Part shown: positions 1 to 11,846 of the stretch, piece by piece
Position numbering within the stretch: the stretch's first letter is position 1
How the letters are laid out: every line of letters starts with the position of its first letter
DNA from: Pyxicephalus adspersus
Lineage: Eukaryota; Chordata; Amphibia; Anura; Pyxicephalidae
Reading direction: 5' to 3'
DNA: 64,000 bases
NCBI RefSeq assembly: GCF_032062135.1
Contig: NC_092859.1
Coordinates: forward strand, 66,591,339-66,655,338
Made by a program: the position numbers and the translations under genes
Notes under the pieces: model-generated
The model's database searches: none
What the model was told of the DNA's origin: nothing
Seen by the model: the letters and a program-made list of their open reading frames with translations, nothing else

Positions 1-745
1 GTCCGAAAAATACGGTAAATGCCAACCCTGCTCCAGCTCCATCTCCCCCACAGTCACATCGTCTCTGACTGTTCCCCTGCTTGTGCCCACTCACCTGTGT
101 GTTCTTTGGGACTCACATGAGGCAGATTTGTGGCCCCTTCTATCTCCAGTCTGTTGCTGCTCTTACTGCTGCCTTTCCTCTACGTCTGTTTCAGGACTGC
201 TTCTAGCCCTTATATGCACCGGTGGTTCCCAGGTTACATCATGGTCATCATCATCCTCATTTTTATTTAAGCCAACATCTGCAAATGCAGCCACTGATCC
301 AGAACCCTAGCCCAGCAAGTGCTGACCACACTCTCCAAGTCTGCCTCCTGCTCTGAATCAGATTCTTAGGCTGTCCGTCAAACAACAAGGTAGAATCATC
401 AGAGGTACAGGCATATTAGCCACGCTAACTACTATCTTTGCTCCTGCTGCACTTGAGGCCCCTGAGACCCAGTCCATAATACTATCCACATGAGGTGGCT
501 CTATGATTGTATTCTACCCTGTCAATACATCTACCAGCGTACTGGTGCTCTGCACACATCTCAGACCTGTTTGACCACTTGTGCCGCTGCCTCTAACTGT
601 TTGCTGCTGCAGCTGTCCTACAGTGGCGGACTCCTAGGGAGTATGCTCCCTGCCAGGTGCCGCAGGTCGCCCAACGCCATGCCTTCTCCTGAGTCTACGG
701 CACATCTTATACTTATTAGAGCAAAAATGCACCTGTACCATGTTT

Positions 746-1052
746 TTTTGGTAAATAGGTACAGGTATCAAACACTCAAATCTCTGTGTTTTTTTAATAG
801 TAGAACAGAACATTTTGTGTACCAAACTGGCTTCTTTGGTAAATAGCAAAGTATTTTTTATATAGTATATAGTATTTTTTATATAGTAGGGCAGACATTT
901 TTTTTTTACCAAATGTTCTTCTTTGGTAAATAGCAAGAGGTATAAAACACTGAAATGTTTATATGTTTTATATAGTAGGACAGAATTTTTGTGTACCAAA
1001 CGCTCTTCTTTGGTAAATAGCAAGAGGTATCAAACACTAAAATATCTATATT
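746..1052. repeat. 87-bp tandem repeat (minisatellite)
   Basis: Four diverged copies are visible, with the landmark CTTTGGTAAATAG recurring at about 746, 834, 921 and 1008, giving periods of 88, 87 and 87 bp. The array runs into the gap at 1053, and a degenerate unit is visible just after it (about 1380-1410), so the array probably spans the gap. Since 87 is 29 codons, the minus strand stays open through the array, which gives a false impression of a gene. Confidence 0.85.
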
Positions 1053-1370
1053 NNNNNNNNNNNNNNNNNNNNNNNNNNNNNNNNNNNNNNNNNNNNNNNN
1101 NNNNNNNNNNNNNNNNNNNNNNNNNNNNNNNNNNNNNNNNNNNNNNNNNNNNNNNNNNNNNNNNNNNNNNNNNNNNNNNNNNNNNNNNNNNNNNNNNNNN
1201 NNNNNNNNNNNNNNNNNNNNNNNNNNNNNNNNNNNNNNNNNNNNNNNNNNNNNNNNNNNNNNNNNNNNNNNNNNNNNNNNNNNNNNNNNNNNNNNNNNNN
1301 NNNNNNNNNNNNNNNNNNNNNNNNNNNNNNNNNNNNNNNNNNNNNNNNNNNNNNNNNNNNNNNNNNNNNN
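1053..1370. other. Assembly gap (318 N)
   Basis: Run of N inside the 87-bp tandem array. The true length is probably unknown because tandem arrays collapse in assembly. Confidence 0.99.
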
Positions 1371-2030
1371 TACATAGGACCAGGTAGCATCAAAAACTGC
1401 TATATCTGTATATCTACAGATAAACAGAACGCTCCTAATCTGTCCCTGTCACAATGCACATCTCTCCCTGCTTCTATCCTTCACACAGAACACAAGATTA
1501 ACCCCTCCCTCATTCCCTGTATATATGTCTGTGCTCAGATCTCTCCTGATTGGGCTGCTGGGCCTTGTTGTGCATACTGGGAGCAAACGAATCCCTACCT
1601 TCAGCGCCATTCCCGCCGGAAATAGTGGGCATTCCCACCCCCTGCTTTTTCACTCGCTCGTCTAGCCAGATCACAACCTCATGGCGAATCACAAGGCTGT
1701 TCCCGCCTAAATGTTCAGTAAGTGAGAAAGCCCTGATTTGCCGCGAGGGCGAACTTACAAATTTCGCTCCCTCATCCCTAATGAGGGCAACATAAAAATG
1801 TCTAACCTGGGAGGACCACTATAAGTACAGAACAGCACAGCAGACAACAATGGTTATTTCCCCAAATTATTTAAAGAATGGTAACTGTTCATGTGGATCA
1901 TCCTATCATGCAAATCCTAATTTTTCTTTACCCATGATTTAAAGTGAACATAACTTTATCATATTTCGTTTGTTGTTTGTTATTCTAGTGTATTTTGTCT
2001 TCATCTAGCAGTCTTGTTCAGTCTTTTTGT

Positions 2031-2047
2031 ATCTATCTATCTATTTG

Positions 2048-2094
<47 letters not shown>
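2031..2094. repeat. (ATCT)n microsatellite
   Basis: About sixteen tetranucleotide units, with one TTTG interruption near 2045. Confidence 0.97.
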
Positions 2095-2096
<2 letters not shown>

Positions 2097-2099
2097 GTA

Positions 2100-2620
2100 T
2101 CTTAAAGAGCCAATTTAGATCTGTAAGGTACAATAATGTAAGTGTGTTCATTAGAGCAAAGAAACCTTTTTTACTAGCTTGGAATGCACCACTTTGCATT
2201 GCCAAAGATTATGGTGCGCTACAATGCAGGTGAATTGCCGCAATGGGGTAGCATTCACAACAATAAACACTGCAATTCAACAACACATGTTACCACAGCG
2301 CATCATATATCTAAATAGGATCTTAATATATACTAAAAAAATTTAAACATAAACAAGAAAAGACAAGAAAAGAAGCTTTAATGCCCTCACAAGAGTTTAA
2401 TAATACAAAAGTTTTAGTTCCCTTAAACATTTTTGGAAACTGTTCAAAACAAACACATTGGAAATTTAATATATTTGTTACATAAATAGTTGATTTGGTG
2501 CGCCTTTACAATAAAATCTACATGAATATCATGAAGTTAAACAGGTAAATGACGTAGTAGTAGAATGATGACAATATTTAAAGTGTAATAGTTCCCTTTT
2601 GAGGGATGTTGCCAACCCCT
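2100..2620. other. AT-rich spacer
   Basis: No coding, RNA or repeat structure recognised. Confidence 0.5.
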
Positions 2621-2627
2621 AAATAAA

Positions 2628-2896
2628 CATGTAAATAAAGGAGAAATAGACCGGAGGGTTTTTTGGCAAACAATATAGTGTATTCAATGATAAATTATCA
2701 TAGAATACAGCTCATAACATTTTCAGGATCTTAATGTAAGCCCATCCATCCAACTAATTGCAACTACACAATTGCACCTAATTTGTAAACTCACAATTTT
2801 AACCATATATATATATAGACTGCAAATACAGTAGTCACAGTAGATATTGTTTGCCAAAAAACCCTCTGGTGTATTTCTCCTTTATTTGCATACATG
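2628..2896. repeat. Inverted-repeat (foldback) element, about 270 bp
   Basis: The left arm at 2628-2677 (including GGGTTTTTTGGCAAACAATA) is the near-exact reverse complement of the right arm at 2845-2896 (including TATTGTTTGCCAAAAAACCC). The arms are about 50 bp with an AT-rich spacer of about 170 bp. This is the architecture of a non-autonomous DNA element or foldback repeat. The superfamily is not identified. Confidence 0.75.
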
Positions 2897-3092
2897 AATA
2901 TTTTACCTTTATAGGCATACCATATTCTTTTTATAAAATAACTCTCAGTTAAGGTCGCTTTTCTAGGTACTTTGTTATTATTAAATTAATTATTACTTTT
3001 TTTGCAGCAAAACACTGCCATACAAAAAACTTCCAACATTTGAAAAACAGACAAATAAGGCATACTTTATGCAGTTTTTGTTCTGTTAGAGC

Positions 3093-3300
3093 ACATAAAG
3101 CGGACCTAAACTAAAATTTTTACTTTACATAAAAAGGGTAGACAACCCTTTTATAATAAAGTAAAATATTGTTCCTTTTTTTTTTGTTGATGCCAATCTC
3201 ACGCAAGAAAAAGGGTGAAGCGTTTCTCCTTTCTGTCTTGATTGCCGTGGCAATCAAGACTGAATGGTAGCGCAGAGCCTCCTGGGATACCTAGCATCAC
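3093..3300 (+). mobile_element. MITE fragment with TAAAGCGGACCTAAACT end
   Basis: The block starts with TAAAGCGGACCTAAACT and holds GCCAATCTCACGCA, a short hairpin (CTTGATTGCC / GGCAATCAAG near 3237-3261) and CCTCCTGGGATAC. The same landmarks occur in the same order, on the other strand, in the 56950-57372 element. A related end, TTAAAGCCGAACTAAACT, lies at about 35590. These are probably copies of one non-autonomous DNA transposon family. Confidence 0.5.
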
Positions 3301-5010
3301 AAAACTTCAATCCATGATACGTTTTTGTCCAGAGGCAATTACACTTTACAGTACACAGAACACTTCTCATCCTTACTAAACTGCAACATTGGATTCTCAT
3401 CTAGTAATTCTTCCAGAATTTTAGTGCACACTACGTATGCTATATGTAGACATACAAATTACTGCAGCATGTGAGTTATAATTGCATTTAAGCTGTTCAC
3501 CTAACAGGGCGACTTCTTGGCTGGTAATGGGCTTAAACTCACCTATGTTTATTTTAAATGTTGTAAAGTTTTTGAAATAGTAAAATCTTGTGGGCGCTTT
3601 TTTCGTCTTGTCTTATGTTTTATAACTGATGCTAATAATATACCTGGACTTGCAGCAAATTAACCTGATGAGCTGTCTGCTTCACCTTTGCACCCCTTAC
3701 CTAAGGCAAGGTAGACAAGGTCAGGGAAATCTAAGTTATTATCATTGCTTAAATTTGCTACAGTTCAGTTCAAGGTCTTTTTTGACAAACTGAGGCAAAA
3801 TTGCAGATTTAGAATATCTGAAAAAGGTTTACCTTGTCAAAAGGTTGGTTTGAAAGCTAAACAAATATAGACCCTTAAACTATGCACAATAAGCAGCATT
3901 TGTTCGTTTTGTACTAAGAATGAGCTAATGGTGGTTATCATGACCTACAGATTTGTTTGGTTTAACTGGACCAAATTTTTAATTTTCAGGCTAATTTTGT
4001 AACCCAAATACAGCATAACAGCAGCACCATTAGTTTTCCATTCACTGAATATATGTTCTAAATATATATCCTATCAAAGATAACTTTTCACTCTGAAGGG
4101 ATTTGCATTTTTTAAATGTCAAATTTATTAGTGCCTTACTTTATTATAAGTAGGCAGCAGCTAGCTCGTAAAAATACAAACAATCTGACAATCTACTTTA
4201 CAAAAGCAACACTAAATTCAGAATTTTTTTTGACACACTACAAATGTTGGCATTATTATGGTTTATGTTTTTGTTTGCCTGCTTGTTGATTTGTTTGAAA
4301 AAATAATATTTCTGCTGGTTGTAGAGATTGGGCTACATACAGCCTAAATCAGCAAACATTTTAGTATAAAGTATAGCAATACACATGTTAATGGCCTCTT
4401 CTCAGAAAACATCTCTTTTTTGTTTATGGTATTTCTAGTCGAATAATGTGTTAGTATCCTTGTTAATGGTGCTCATCCCTATGCAACTCTTGCTAAATGT
4501 TATTTTAGAATGGCAAATAAATGCTTGGAGGGGGCTTACGGTAATATAGCTATGTGTAATTTGTTACCACCAAGTTATCACCAACCACACTCTGCATGCC
4601 TTCCCCTAGTGAAAAAGTGAAATACACTGGTATCTAGCACTTTTTTTCCAGATTCACCTAAATATCAACTGTAAATTTAATGTCATATGCTAAATAGGTG
4701 CAAGCACAGTTCGTTGTAATGTATAGCCTAAGGTTTTGGTGCCCAACCTGAAGCCCTTTGGCACTCATTAATGTGGCCCTCCGGCACATATTGTATGACC
4801 ATTAAGGTCCCTGCAGATGCTGTTCTGTGTTCTGATGCTTGGAAGGAAAATATTCAATTTATTGGCAACCATAGGTTAAATAAATTGTTTTGTTTTCTTT
4901 TTTTTTAAGTTTTTTTTACTATCGTACCTTTTATTATGTTTTTTATCATTAATATTGTCTAGTCTTCTAACATTTGTAATCCTGCCAACATCCCCAATAT
5001 ACATTGAAGA
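3301..5010. other. AT-rich spacer
   Basis: No gene or clear repeat recognised. Homopolymer runs and ordinary AT-rich sequence only. Confidence 0.5.
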
Positions 5011-5012
5011 AT

Positions 5013-5560
5013 ACAAGAACAAGAAAAATACAGGACTTTAACGGCAGTGGATTTATAAAAAGTTATAATATACCTTTTATTTCCTTCATTAGGAAACGAC
5101 AGGTAAAAAATATACATGCCTCTTCCCTTATACCAAGTTTCAGAAACAGTTAATCAACATTGTTAGCATACATGGGCTAGGTACATTGTACACATTACAT
5201 ATAATGAGATCATCCAACATGTTTCGCAGACTGTGTCCACTTCCTCAGGGATGTAATTGGTACAGATAGTAGGTGTATCAGCACAAAAGTTGTTGCATTC
5301 ACCGGTATGCTTACTCTTACTTAAATTGTAAGAAGAACCGCCATCCTCTGTGACACCAAATGTGAGTGGCATTTGGTGTCACAGAGGATGGCAGTTCTTC
5401 TCACAATTTAAGTGCAAGTCCGTTTATGGATGGAATCATATGATTGAATCTAGCTTTTGGCAATAATTAATTTGTCATTTCTTAATGAAGAAAATTAAAG
5501 GTATATGATAACTTTTTATAAATCCACTGCCGTTAAAGTCCCGTATTTTCTTGTTCTTGT
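5013..5560. repeat. Nested foldback element, about 550 bp
   Basis: The outer arms at 5013-5085 and 5495-5560 are reverse complements (ACTTTAACGGCAGTGGATTT on the left, AAATCCACTGCCGTTAAAGT on the right). Inside lies a second, almost perfect palindrome at 5319-5413, built on CCATCCTCTGTGACACCAAA and its complement with a short spacer. The minus strand between the two carries a hammerhead-like motif (5211-5253, separate entry). This is probably a non-autonomous element or two overlapping inverted copies. Confidence 0.75.
5211..5253 (-). ncRNA. Hammerhead-ribozyme-like motif
   Basis: On the minus strand the order is CATCC, CTGAGGA, a hairpin of about 16 nt, GAAAC, AT, GTT, GGATG. This matches a small type I hammerhead: the CUGANGA core, the GAA core followed by A and C that pair with U and G of GUU across a two-base loop, and a five-base stem I (CATCC with GGATG) exactly abutting both core segments. 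Stem II could be GTGGAC/GTCTGC with two G-U pairs. One extra A lies between core and stem II, which departs from the standard fold. Activity is not shown. Confidence 0.35.
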
Positions 5561-6180
5561 AGTCTTTTATTATGTTTTATTTTCTTGTGTTTTATTTTGT
5601 GTTTTTTTTTTTCTTAATTTGAATTTCCTATTCTATTAGTTTTCATTTTAATCATACAAATAAACAAGCCAATATAAAATGTGTCATACAATATTCGTTT
5701 TCCAACAAATCATAATTAAACAGTATAATCTCTATACAACACAATCTTCAAATTCGATTATATATGTCTATCCCAACCTTTGGTATTTCTCAGTTCTGTG
5801 AATCCTTACCCAAATCTTATTTAAATTTGTGTATTTTATATAATATGCATCAGTGATATATAGGGTGAGAGGAAATAGCCTTCCATACTTAATCTTTTAA
5901 CGATTTTTTATTCCCTATTGCTTTAATCTTCATTACTCCCTTAATCTTGAGAATAAAATAAGAATTCACCTTTCTTTTCCACTTTATCTTTTACTGATAA
6001 CACTGAGTATTTTCCTATCATTTTCTTTTTACTTTATTTAAATATAGTTTACTTTTCCTACTTTGTCTTTACCACTCAGTTAAGCATGACATATATACCC
6101 AATTACTCTTAGCATATTACATATAACATCAACAACCACTAAGACACAAAGACCAAGGATGGATAGGGGACAGGGAGACA
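5561..6180. other. AT-rich spacer, possible L1 3' tail
   Basis: Very AT-rich. May include the 3' untranslated end of the L1-type element to the right (minus strand), but no poly-A or target duplication could be fixed. Confidence 0.4.
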
Positions 6181-6249
6181 GGAGGCAGGCCGGCTAACAC
6201 TCCCACATATGAAAAGGGAACATATATTACAGCCTACATAATTAATAAT

Positions 6250-9200
6250 GTGACTATATGGTCAACATTGACCGATCCCAGCCGTTATTCATATAATGCT
6301 CAATTCATGGTGACCATATTTTTTGAAATTTAGGGACCGAGGCAGTCAATATCGCTCTCATCTTTTCGTTCACCAAAAACCAGGACATTTCATTTTTAAC
6401 TTGTTGCACATTGGGGATTTTAGACCACCATGCCTTGTCCAAAACCATTTTGGCTGAAGTGAACAGATACATTATCAATTTAATTGAACATTAGTACAAA
6501 ACAATGGTTTCAAGCACAGAAGTGGCTGTGCCATTTTTTTAGGAAATGCGTGTCCCATCAAAGTATAGACTATTTGATATACCCTTGTCCAAAATGTTCT
6601 TATTTTAGGACACTCCCACCCTATATGATACCTGATTTATTATATCCTCTTATAAAACATTTACCCTCGCAGGTCGGCTGAAATTTAGTAGGCCTAGATG
6701 GAACCATATACCATCTTAACATCAATTTATAATTGGTTTCTACTGCTGAAACATTAATGCTACTATGGGCCACCACAGACCATATCTGATTCCAATCTTC
6801 CTGTTGCAGTGACATACCCATATCTGCCTCTCATTTAGGGATATAAGATGGTATGGCCATACTTGTTTGAACTAAAGTATTATACAGAGCTGATAAAACT
6901 CCTTTTACCTTTACGTTCTGTACACACAGTTTCTCAAACCATGTCATATTATTAATTCCAACAGTTAATCTCCTTTTAAAACTCCTTTTACCTTTACGTT
7001 CTGTACACACAGTTTCTCAAACCATGTCATATTATTAATTCCAACAGTTAATCTCAACCTAGTTTGTATAAAATGTCTGACCCTGGGATACCTAAAGAGT
7101 TCCTCAGGTGAAGCTTCATATTTTTCTCTAATCTTGCTAAAAGACAGAATCCCTGCCATATTAATAAAATGACCAATTCTATATAAGTCCTTTTCTAACC
7201 ACCAAGAAAAGTGCCTCGGTTCCTCCAGACCAGGTAGAAACAACGGGTTCCCAATTATTGAATTTGCTAGGCTATGACCAGACATAAGGCCCCCTGTATA
7301 TTTAATAAAGTCCCATATTTTTAATGTATGTCTCAGTATTGGATTGGTGATGTGGCGCCATTGTACCTCTGGAATCCAGAGTAATGTATCTATTGAAATT
7401 GGTGCCACCAATATTTTTTTCAATAGAAACCCATTTAGGGATATTCTTTTGGGCATGACATTGTAAGAGGGGAGGAACTTGGGCAGCCTTATAGTATGAA
7501 CTCAAATGCTGCACCGATAAGCAGCCCAGGTTCCTAGATCGATATAAAGTATGTCTAGGAACTCGTGGGTGCTTTGCCCCCCAAATATATTTTAACATTT
7601 TACTTTGTAGCATTTTTAATACAAAGTTAGGCATAGCTAATGGAAGGACTCTCATGGGGTATAGGAACTTTGGTAACCAGGACATCTTTATAGAAGCTAT
7701 GCGGCCCAACCATGAGATTTGATAACATTTCCATGTTTCTAATAAACCGATCAAATGTTTCACCAAGTCAGGGATATTGACGCTATACAAGAGCTCATAT
7801 GATGAGGGAATATCTATACCCAGGTAGCTAAGTCTTTTTAACTCCCATTGAAAGGGAAAGGATTCTATAAGCAGTTTTACCACTTCTGTTCATCAAATTG
7901 GGCAAGGTTACCATGGGATTCCTCAGACTAAGGAGAATATCATCCGCAAAAAGGCAGAGTATGTGTTGTTCCCCATTTATCTCTATACCCTGAATGTCAA
8001 CATTATTTCGAATAGCTATAGCCAGGGTTCTACTGCCAATGCAAAAAGCAATGGCGACAGTGGGCAACCCTGCCTGGTACCCCTGCCTATAGAAAAATGT
8101 TCTGAATGGTAGCTCATATATTATAAATGCCTTAGGGGAGTTATACAGTAAGGAAACCCATTTTTAAAAAGTTCTCTCCAAAGCCCTATTTGTTTAAAAA
8201 TGATATGGCCATAACACTGAGTCAAAAGCTTTACCTATGTTCAAACTCAGTAAAAAAGCTGATGTCTTATTTTGTTTAGCTTGTTGAATTAGGTGCAATA
8301 TCCTACGTGTAATATCCCGCTTATCGTCTGGGTATAAAGCCCGTTTGGTCAGCCGACACTAGGTCACCCAAACTATCTTCCAATCGGGACGCCAATATTA
8401 TCGCCAAAATCTTTGCATCTAGGTTAGGAAGAGAAATCGGACGATAATTAGACAATTCATTGCTTCAGTAGAGGGTTTTGGTAACATACAGATGGTTGCT
8501 TCCAACATGCTCGAGTCAAGGGCTTCACCTTTTAGAATCCCATTAAATGTCTCCACCAAGTAAAGTCCCAATATTTGCTGGTATTTTTTATAATATACTG
8601 CCGTGAACCCATCAGGTCCTGGTCTCTTATTGGGTTTAAGATCCCCAATAGCTTTAATCACTACCAGCAAAGTAATAGGGGCTTCCATAATTTTTATTCT
8701 ATTAGCGGTAATTTTTGAAAGATTTATAAAACTGAAAGAATGTTTCCATAGCTCTCTTATCGAAAGAATAAGGAGTTTGATAAAGTTTTTGTAGATGTTC
8801 ATAAAATTCCTGCAAGATATGTATTGGATTACTAGTGGGACCAATCCCATTTACCCTCAATCTATGGGTGTTTGGGCGTCTTTCCGAGTACTTCAGCCTG
8901 TTTGCCAATAAAGTATGCTATTTATTACTGTATCTATAAAATTTATTATTTGATCATCTCAACGTTTTCTCAGCAATAGATGCTGTGCAAAGATTCAATT
9001 GTGTACGGACTTCCTCCATTTGTCATCCTATATCTTATTTAATGATGCTTTGTAGTGCATTCTCAGCTTTTCATATTTAGATTCTAACTCTATTACTTTT
9101 GCCCTACGTTTCTTTTTGATCTGTGAGGCTATCTGTATGAGTCGCCCATAGCACAACCGGTGATGTCATAGGTTGTTGGTTTAAAGAGACTTTTGTACTT

Positions 9201-10010
9201 TTTGATCCACCTCAGGGTTACTGAGCAAAGAGTCATTAAGTGACTATCCAAATGTATCAGGCTTAGGAAAAAGGGAAGACAATGTAGCCCAAACTGCGTC
9301 ATGGTCTGACAATGAAATCGCCAAAATATCACAAGACAAAACCAAAGGCAATGCTTTTTGATGTATTAAAATATGGTCTATACGGGTAAATAGTTGATGG
9401 GGATGGGAAAAATATGTATAATCCATTTCTTTAGGATGTAATTCCCTCCACATATCGGACAACATTTCAGATTTCACCAAATCCAGCAATTTATTTGATA
9501 ATATATTATCCCCAGATACAGCAGAATCCATGGATATTTTTTTCTTGTCCATACTTGGTATTAGTGGAACATTGGTGTCACCACACATCTTCAAATACCC
9601 TTGCACATTTTTACGCACCAAAATCATCAGCTGTTCAAAAAAAGGCGGCTGATTCTCATTAGGAACATAGTAGGACACCAATGTCACTTTAGCGTCATTT
9701 AATGTTCCAACCAGTATCAAGTATCGACCATCTTCATCCACCACGTTTCTATCCAATTGAAATGACACTGTCTTCCTAAAACCCATAAGCACCCCTCTTC
9801 ATTTAATGCTGCATTACCTTTGAAAACAATTGGGTAGGCCGCATGAAAATATTTTGGACAGGAGGAGGTAGAGAAGTGTGTCTCCTGTAAACATATTACA
9901 TGTGCTTTACGTATATGAAAATAACGAAAGGCTTGTGGCCTTTTAACTGGGGAGTTAAGGCCTTGTACATTAAGAGAGAGTATAGAAATTACTATTTCTC
10001 TATATTTTCA
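6250..10010 (-). pseudogene. L1-type ORF2 pseudogene (endonuclease-reverse transcriptase)
   Basis: ORF2 of L1-clade LINEs nicks target DNA and copies the element RNA in place. Here the N-terminus (about 10000-9800) shows SLNVQGLNSPVKRPQAF and ICLQETHF, the opening of the AP-endonuclease. A frameshift near 9790 is followed by 9792-9244 with GDTN, RIDHILI and SDHDAV, the C-terminal endonuclease motifs. The reverse transcriptase follows in pieces: KPNKRPGPDGFTAVYYK near 8600, LCLFADDILL near 7950, WLGRIASIKMSWLPKFLYPM near 7680, and the C-terminal region at 7456-6965. The FADD active-site pair is preserved, but the frame changes several times (about 9790, 9244, 8419, 7850, 7400, 6977). Length without breaks would be about 1,240 residues, normal for the clade. 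Non-functional. Confidence 0.85.
6895..7055. repeat. 83-bp tandem duplication inside L1 ORF2
   Basis: The segment from AAAACTCCTTTTACC to the GTTAATCTC block occurs at 6895 and again at 6978, an offset of 83 bp, with almost no differences. Since 83 is not a multiple of three it shifts the ORF2 frame. Confidence 0.92.
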
Positions 10011-10559
10011 AGCAAATTTTCAAATATACCCTTTTCCTGTCACAAACATTTATACAATATGCCACCTGCCTTACACCGGAAACAAAAGGGAAAAAATACA
10101 GACTAAGACAGGGGTAACACCAGAAAAACAAGACACTAAACATTATGCATATTATACACACCCAGGGTGTGCAGAGTGGAGACCTGCTCTCACCCCGCAT
10201 CTTCCCTTTCTAATAATACAAAAATGCAATATAAACAAGAGAAGACATAATCTTTCCTGTCGCCCCAAAAATGTAGTCAGGCATATCCCCTAGTTAAATG
10301 GCAGAGGATATCCCTAGCAACTTTAAAGAGAGCGCAGTGACTTCTACACCAGGACCATGGCACATTAATAAATACTTGTTAACATCAAGCCATTCTTTAA
10401 ATATTCAGCTAACCATTAAAAAAAAAATTATGCTCCTCGCGAATACATAATTAATATCCCAGATAAGCTAGTAGATGTATATCCAGCTTTACCAGAACAT
10501 TATATCCATTTGAAAAAGGATCTTCATACATTATTGACCAACATTATTTCCATAACCCC

Positions 10560-11705
10560 TAAATAAAGCAGGAAGAGAAAAGAAAAAGAGAGTGCACAAA
10601 TGAATTAAGTATTCAGATATTGCTCTGAGAGAGTCTCAAGCGTTTAAGTGGATCTGTGACCTTACGCTCCTTAGTTCTCTTTTGCTGATGTGTTTCAGAT
10701 ATTCGTGGTATTGGAGTGTTAGGATTTTCCACATGGCCTAATTTCTCATATTGATCATAGGCATAAAGTCCCATTTCCTGAAACTGATTTCTGACCTCCT
10801 CTAATGAAGAGATAGCTTGTAGCTTGCCCCCATATGTAAATACCAATTTAAAGGGGAAGCCCCATCTTTAGGGGATCTGCTGATTCTGTAGGATCTGAAG
10901 AAATGGTTTCATCTCTCTGTGGTGCAATATCATTGCTGGAGTCCATAAAAAGCTGGTAATTATGAATTTGAAAAGTGAGGGGTTCCTTCTTTCTGGCTGC
11001 CTTCATTATTGCATCTTTGACTTAGGGGTATGCAACTTAACCACAATGTCCCTTGGTGGACCATCAACTTTTGGTTTTACTAATGTGCGGTGTACACAGT
11101 CCAATTCTAGCTTTTCCACTGCTATCTCAGGACATATTTCACAAAAATTGCAGTCACTGTTGTATTAAGGTCAATTATGCTTTCTGGTAAGCCACGTATG
11201 CGAAGGTTAGAGCAGCGAGCCCTATTCTCATAGTCCTCCTTTTTTATGATGTAAAAGCTGTACCTCCTGTTTTAAATTTTTGAATATCCTCTTCATGCCC
11301 CTCTAGGACAGTGGTAACATCATCTACTCACCCCTCAAGTTGTACTGTATGCTGGCCCAGCTCTCTTAGTTCCCTTGTAAAGTGCTCTGTAATTTTCTTA
11401 GTAGTACTTTCCAATGCTGTATGTAACATTAACTGAAATTTTTCCAAAAGGCTTTCTGAATCTGAAGGCTGTGATTGAACAACAGGTGTTAAAGGCAGGG
11501 TCCCTGTATACATCTTTGTTTCACTAGAGCACTCGCTCTTTTCCTGACACATATGAATGGATGAATCCACCATCTTGGCTCTCTTGCATTCTGAGGCTGC
11601 CTGTGTTAACCCACACTGCTGCCGGCTCTTACCGTGAGTCAGCATTTGAGTTTCTCCAGCCGCAAGCCTCCCTCTGTACTGCTCCACACTCAGGGAGCCT
11701 TCCAA
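10560..11705 (-). pseudogene. L1-type ORF1 pseudogene (RNA-binding, coiled coil)
   Basis: ORF1 of L1 elements makes a trimeric coiled-coil RNA chaperone. The minus-strand frame at 11705-11328 is rich in Glu, Ser and Gln and ends in a heptad-like stretch (LESTTKKITEHFTRELRELG). After a stop it continues as VDDVTTVLEGHEEDIQ, a typical coiled-coil passage of frog L1 ORF1. The RRM-like middle is frameshifted (about 11270-10960). The C-terminal part at 10846-10613 reads VFTYGGKLQAISSLEEVRNQ, matching the usual ORF1 C-terminal domain style. It lies directly upstream of ORF2 in the same orientation. Broken by several stops. Confidence 0.65.
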
Positions 11706-11846
11706 TGCCAGAACCGCTGCTTGATGTGCAGGCTTACAGCCCTGCTTGCCCCGGTGTAGAGCGGAGCAGGCTCAGGACTCTAGCATCCGCCCACCTGCTT
11801 CGCGCATGCCCCCCTTGTGTTTTTTTTCTTCTGAGCTTTTAGCTGG

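Larger units (their letters stand above)
1..1782 (-). mobile_element. Possible hAT element, leader and N-terminal region
   Basis: Read on the minus strand, this stretch begins near 1782 with a sequence resembling vertebrate hAT ends (AGGGATGAGGGAGCGAAAT at about 1760-1780). It continues through a GC-richer leader and reaches, near 230-300, a short acidic coding-like patch (DDDDHDVTWEPP) similar in style to the acidic stretch ahead of the BED finger in the hAT element at 28-32 kb. The frame is broken by stops. The body would continue left of the window. It is interrupted by a minisatellite and a gap. Similarity to the other hAT is by style rather than an aligned match, so the call is tentative. 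Confidence 0.33.
6180..11840 (-). mobile_element. L1/Tx1-type LINE, nearly full length, decayed
   Basis: Read on the minus strand this is a two-ORF LINE: a GC-rich leader at about 11700-11840, an ORF1 remnant, then an ORF2 remnant with AP-type endonuclease followed by reverse transcriptase and a long C-terminal region. The order and sequence style fit the L1 clade as found in amphibians. Multiple stops, frameshifts and an 83-bp tandem duplication mean it cannot move. It meets a CR1 fragment at about 11847. Confidence 0.85.

Noticed and set aside
634..1023. 129-codon minus-strand open frame
   Set aside because: Mostly produced by the 87-bp tandem repeat, which is a multiple of three; repeated LLFTKE units are an artefact of the array.
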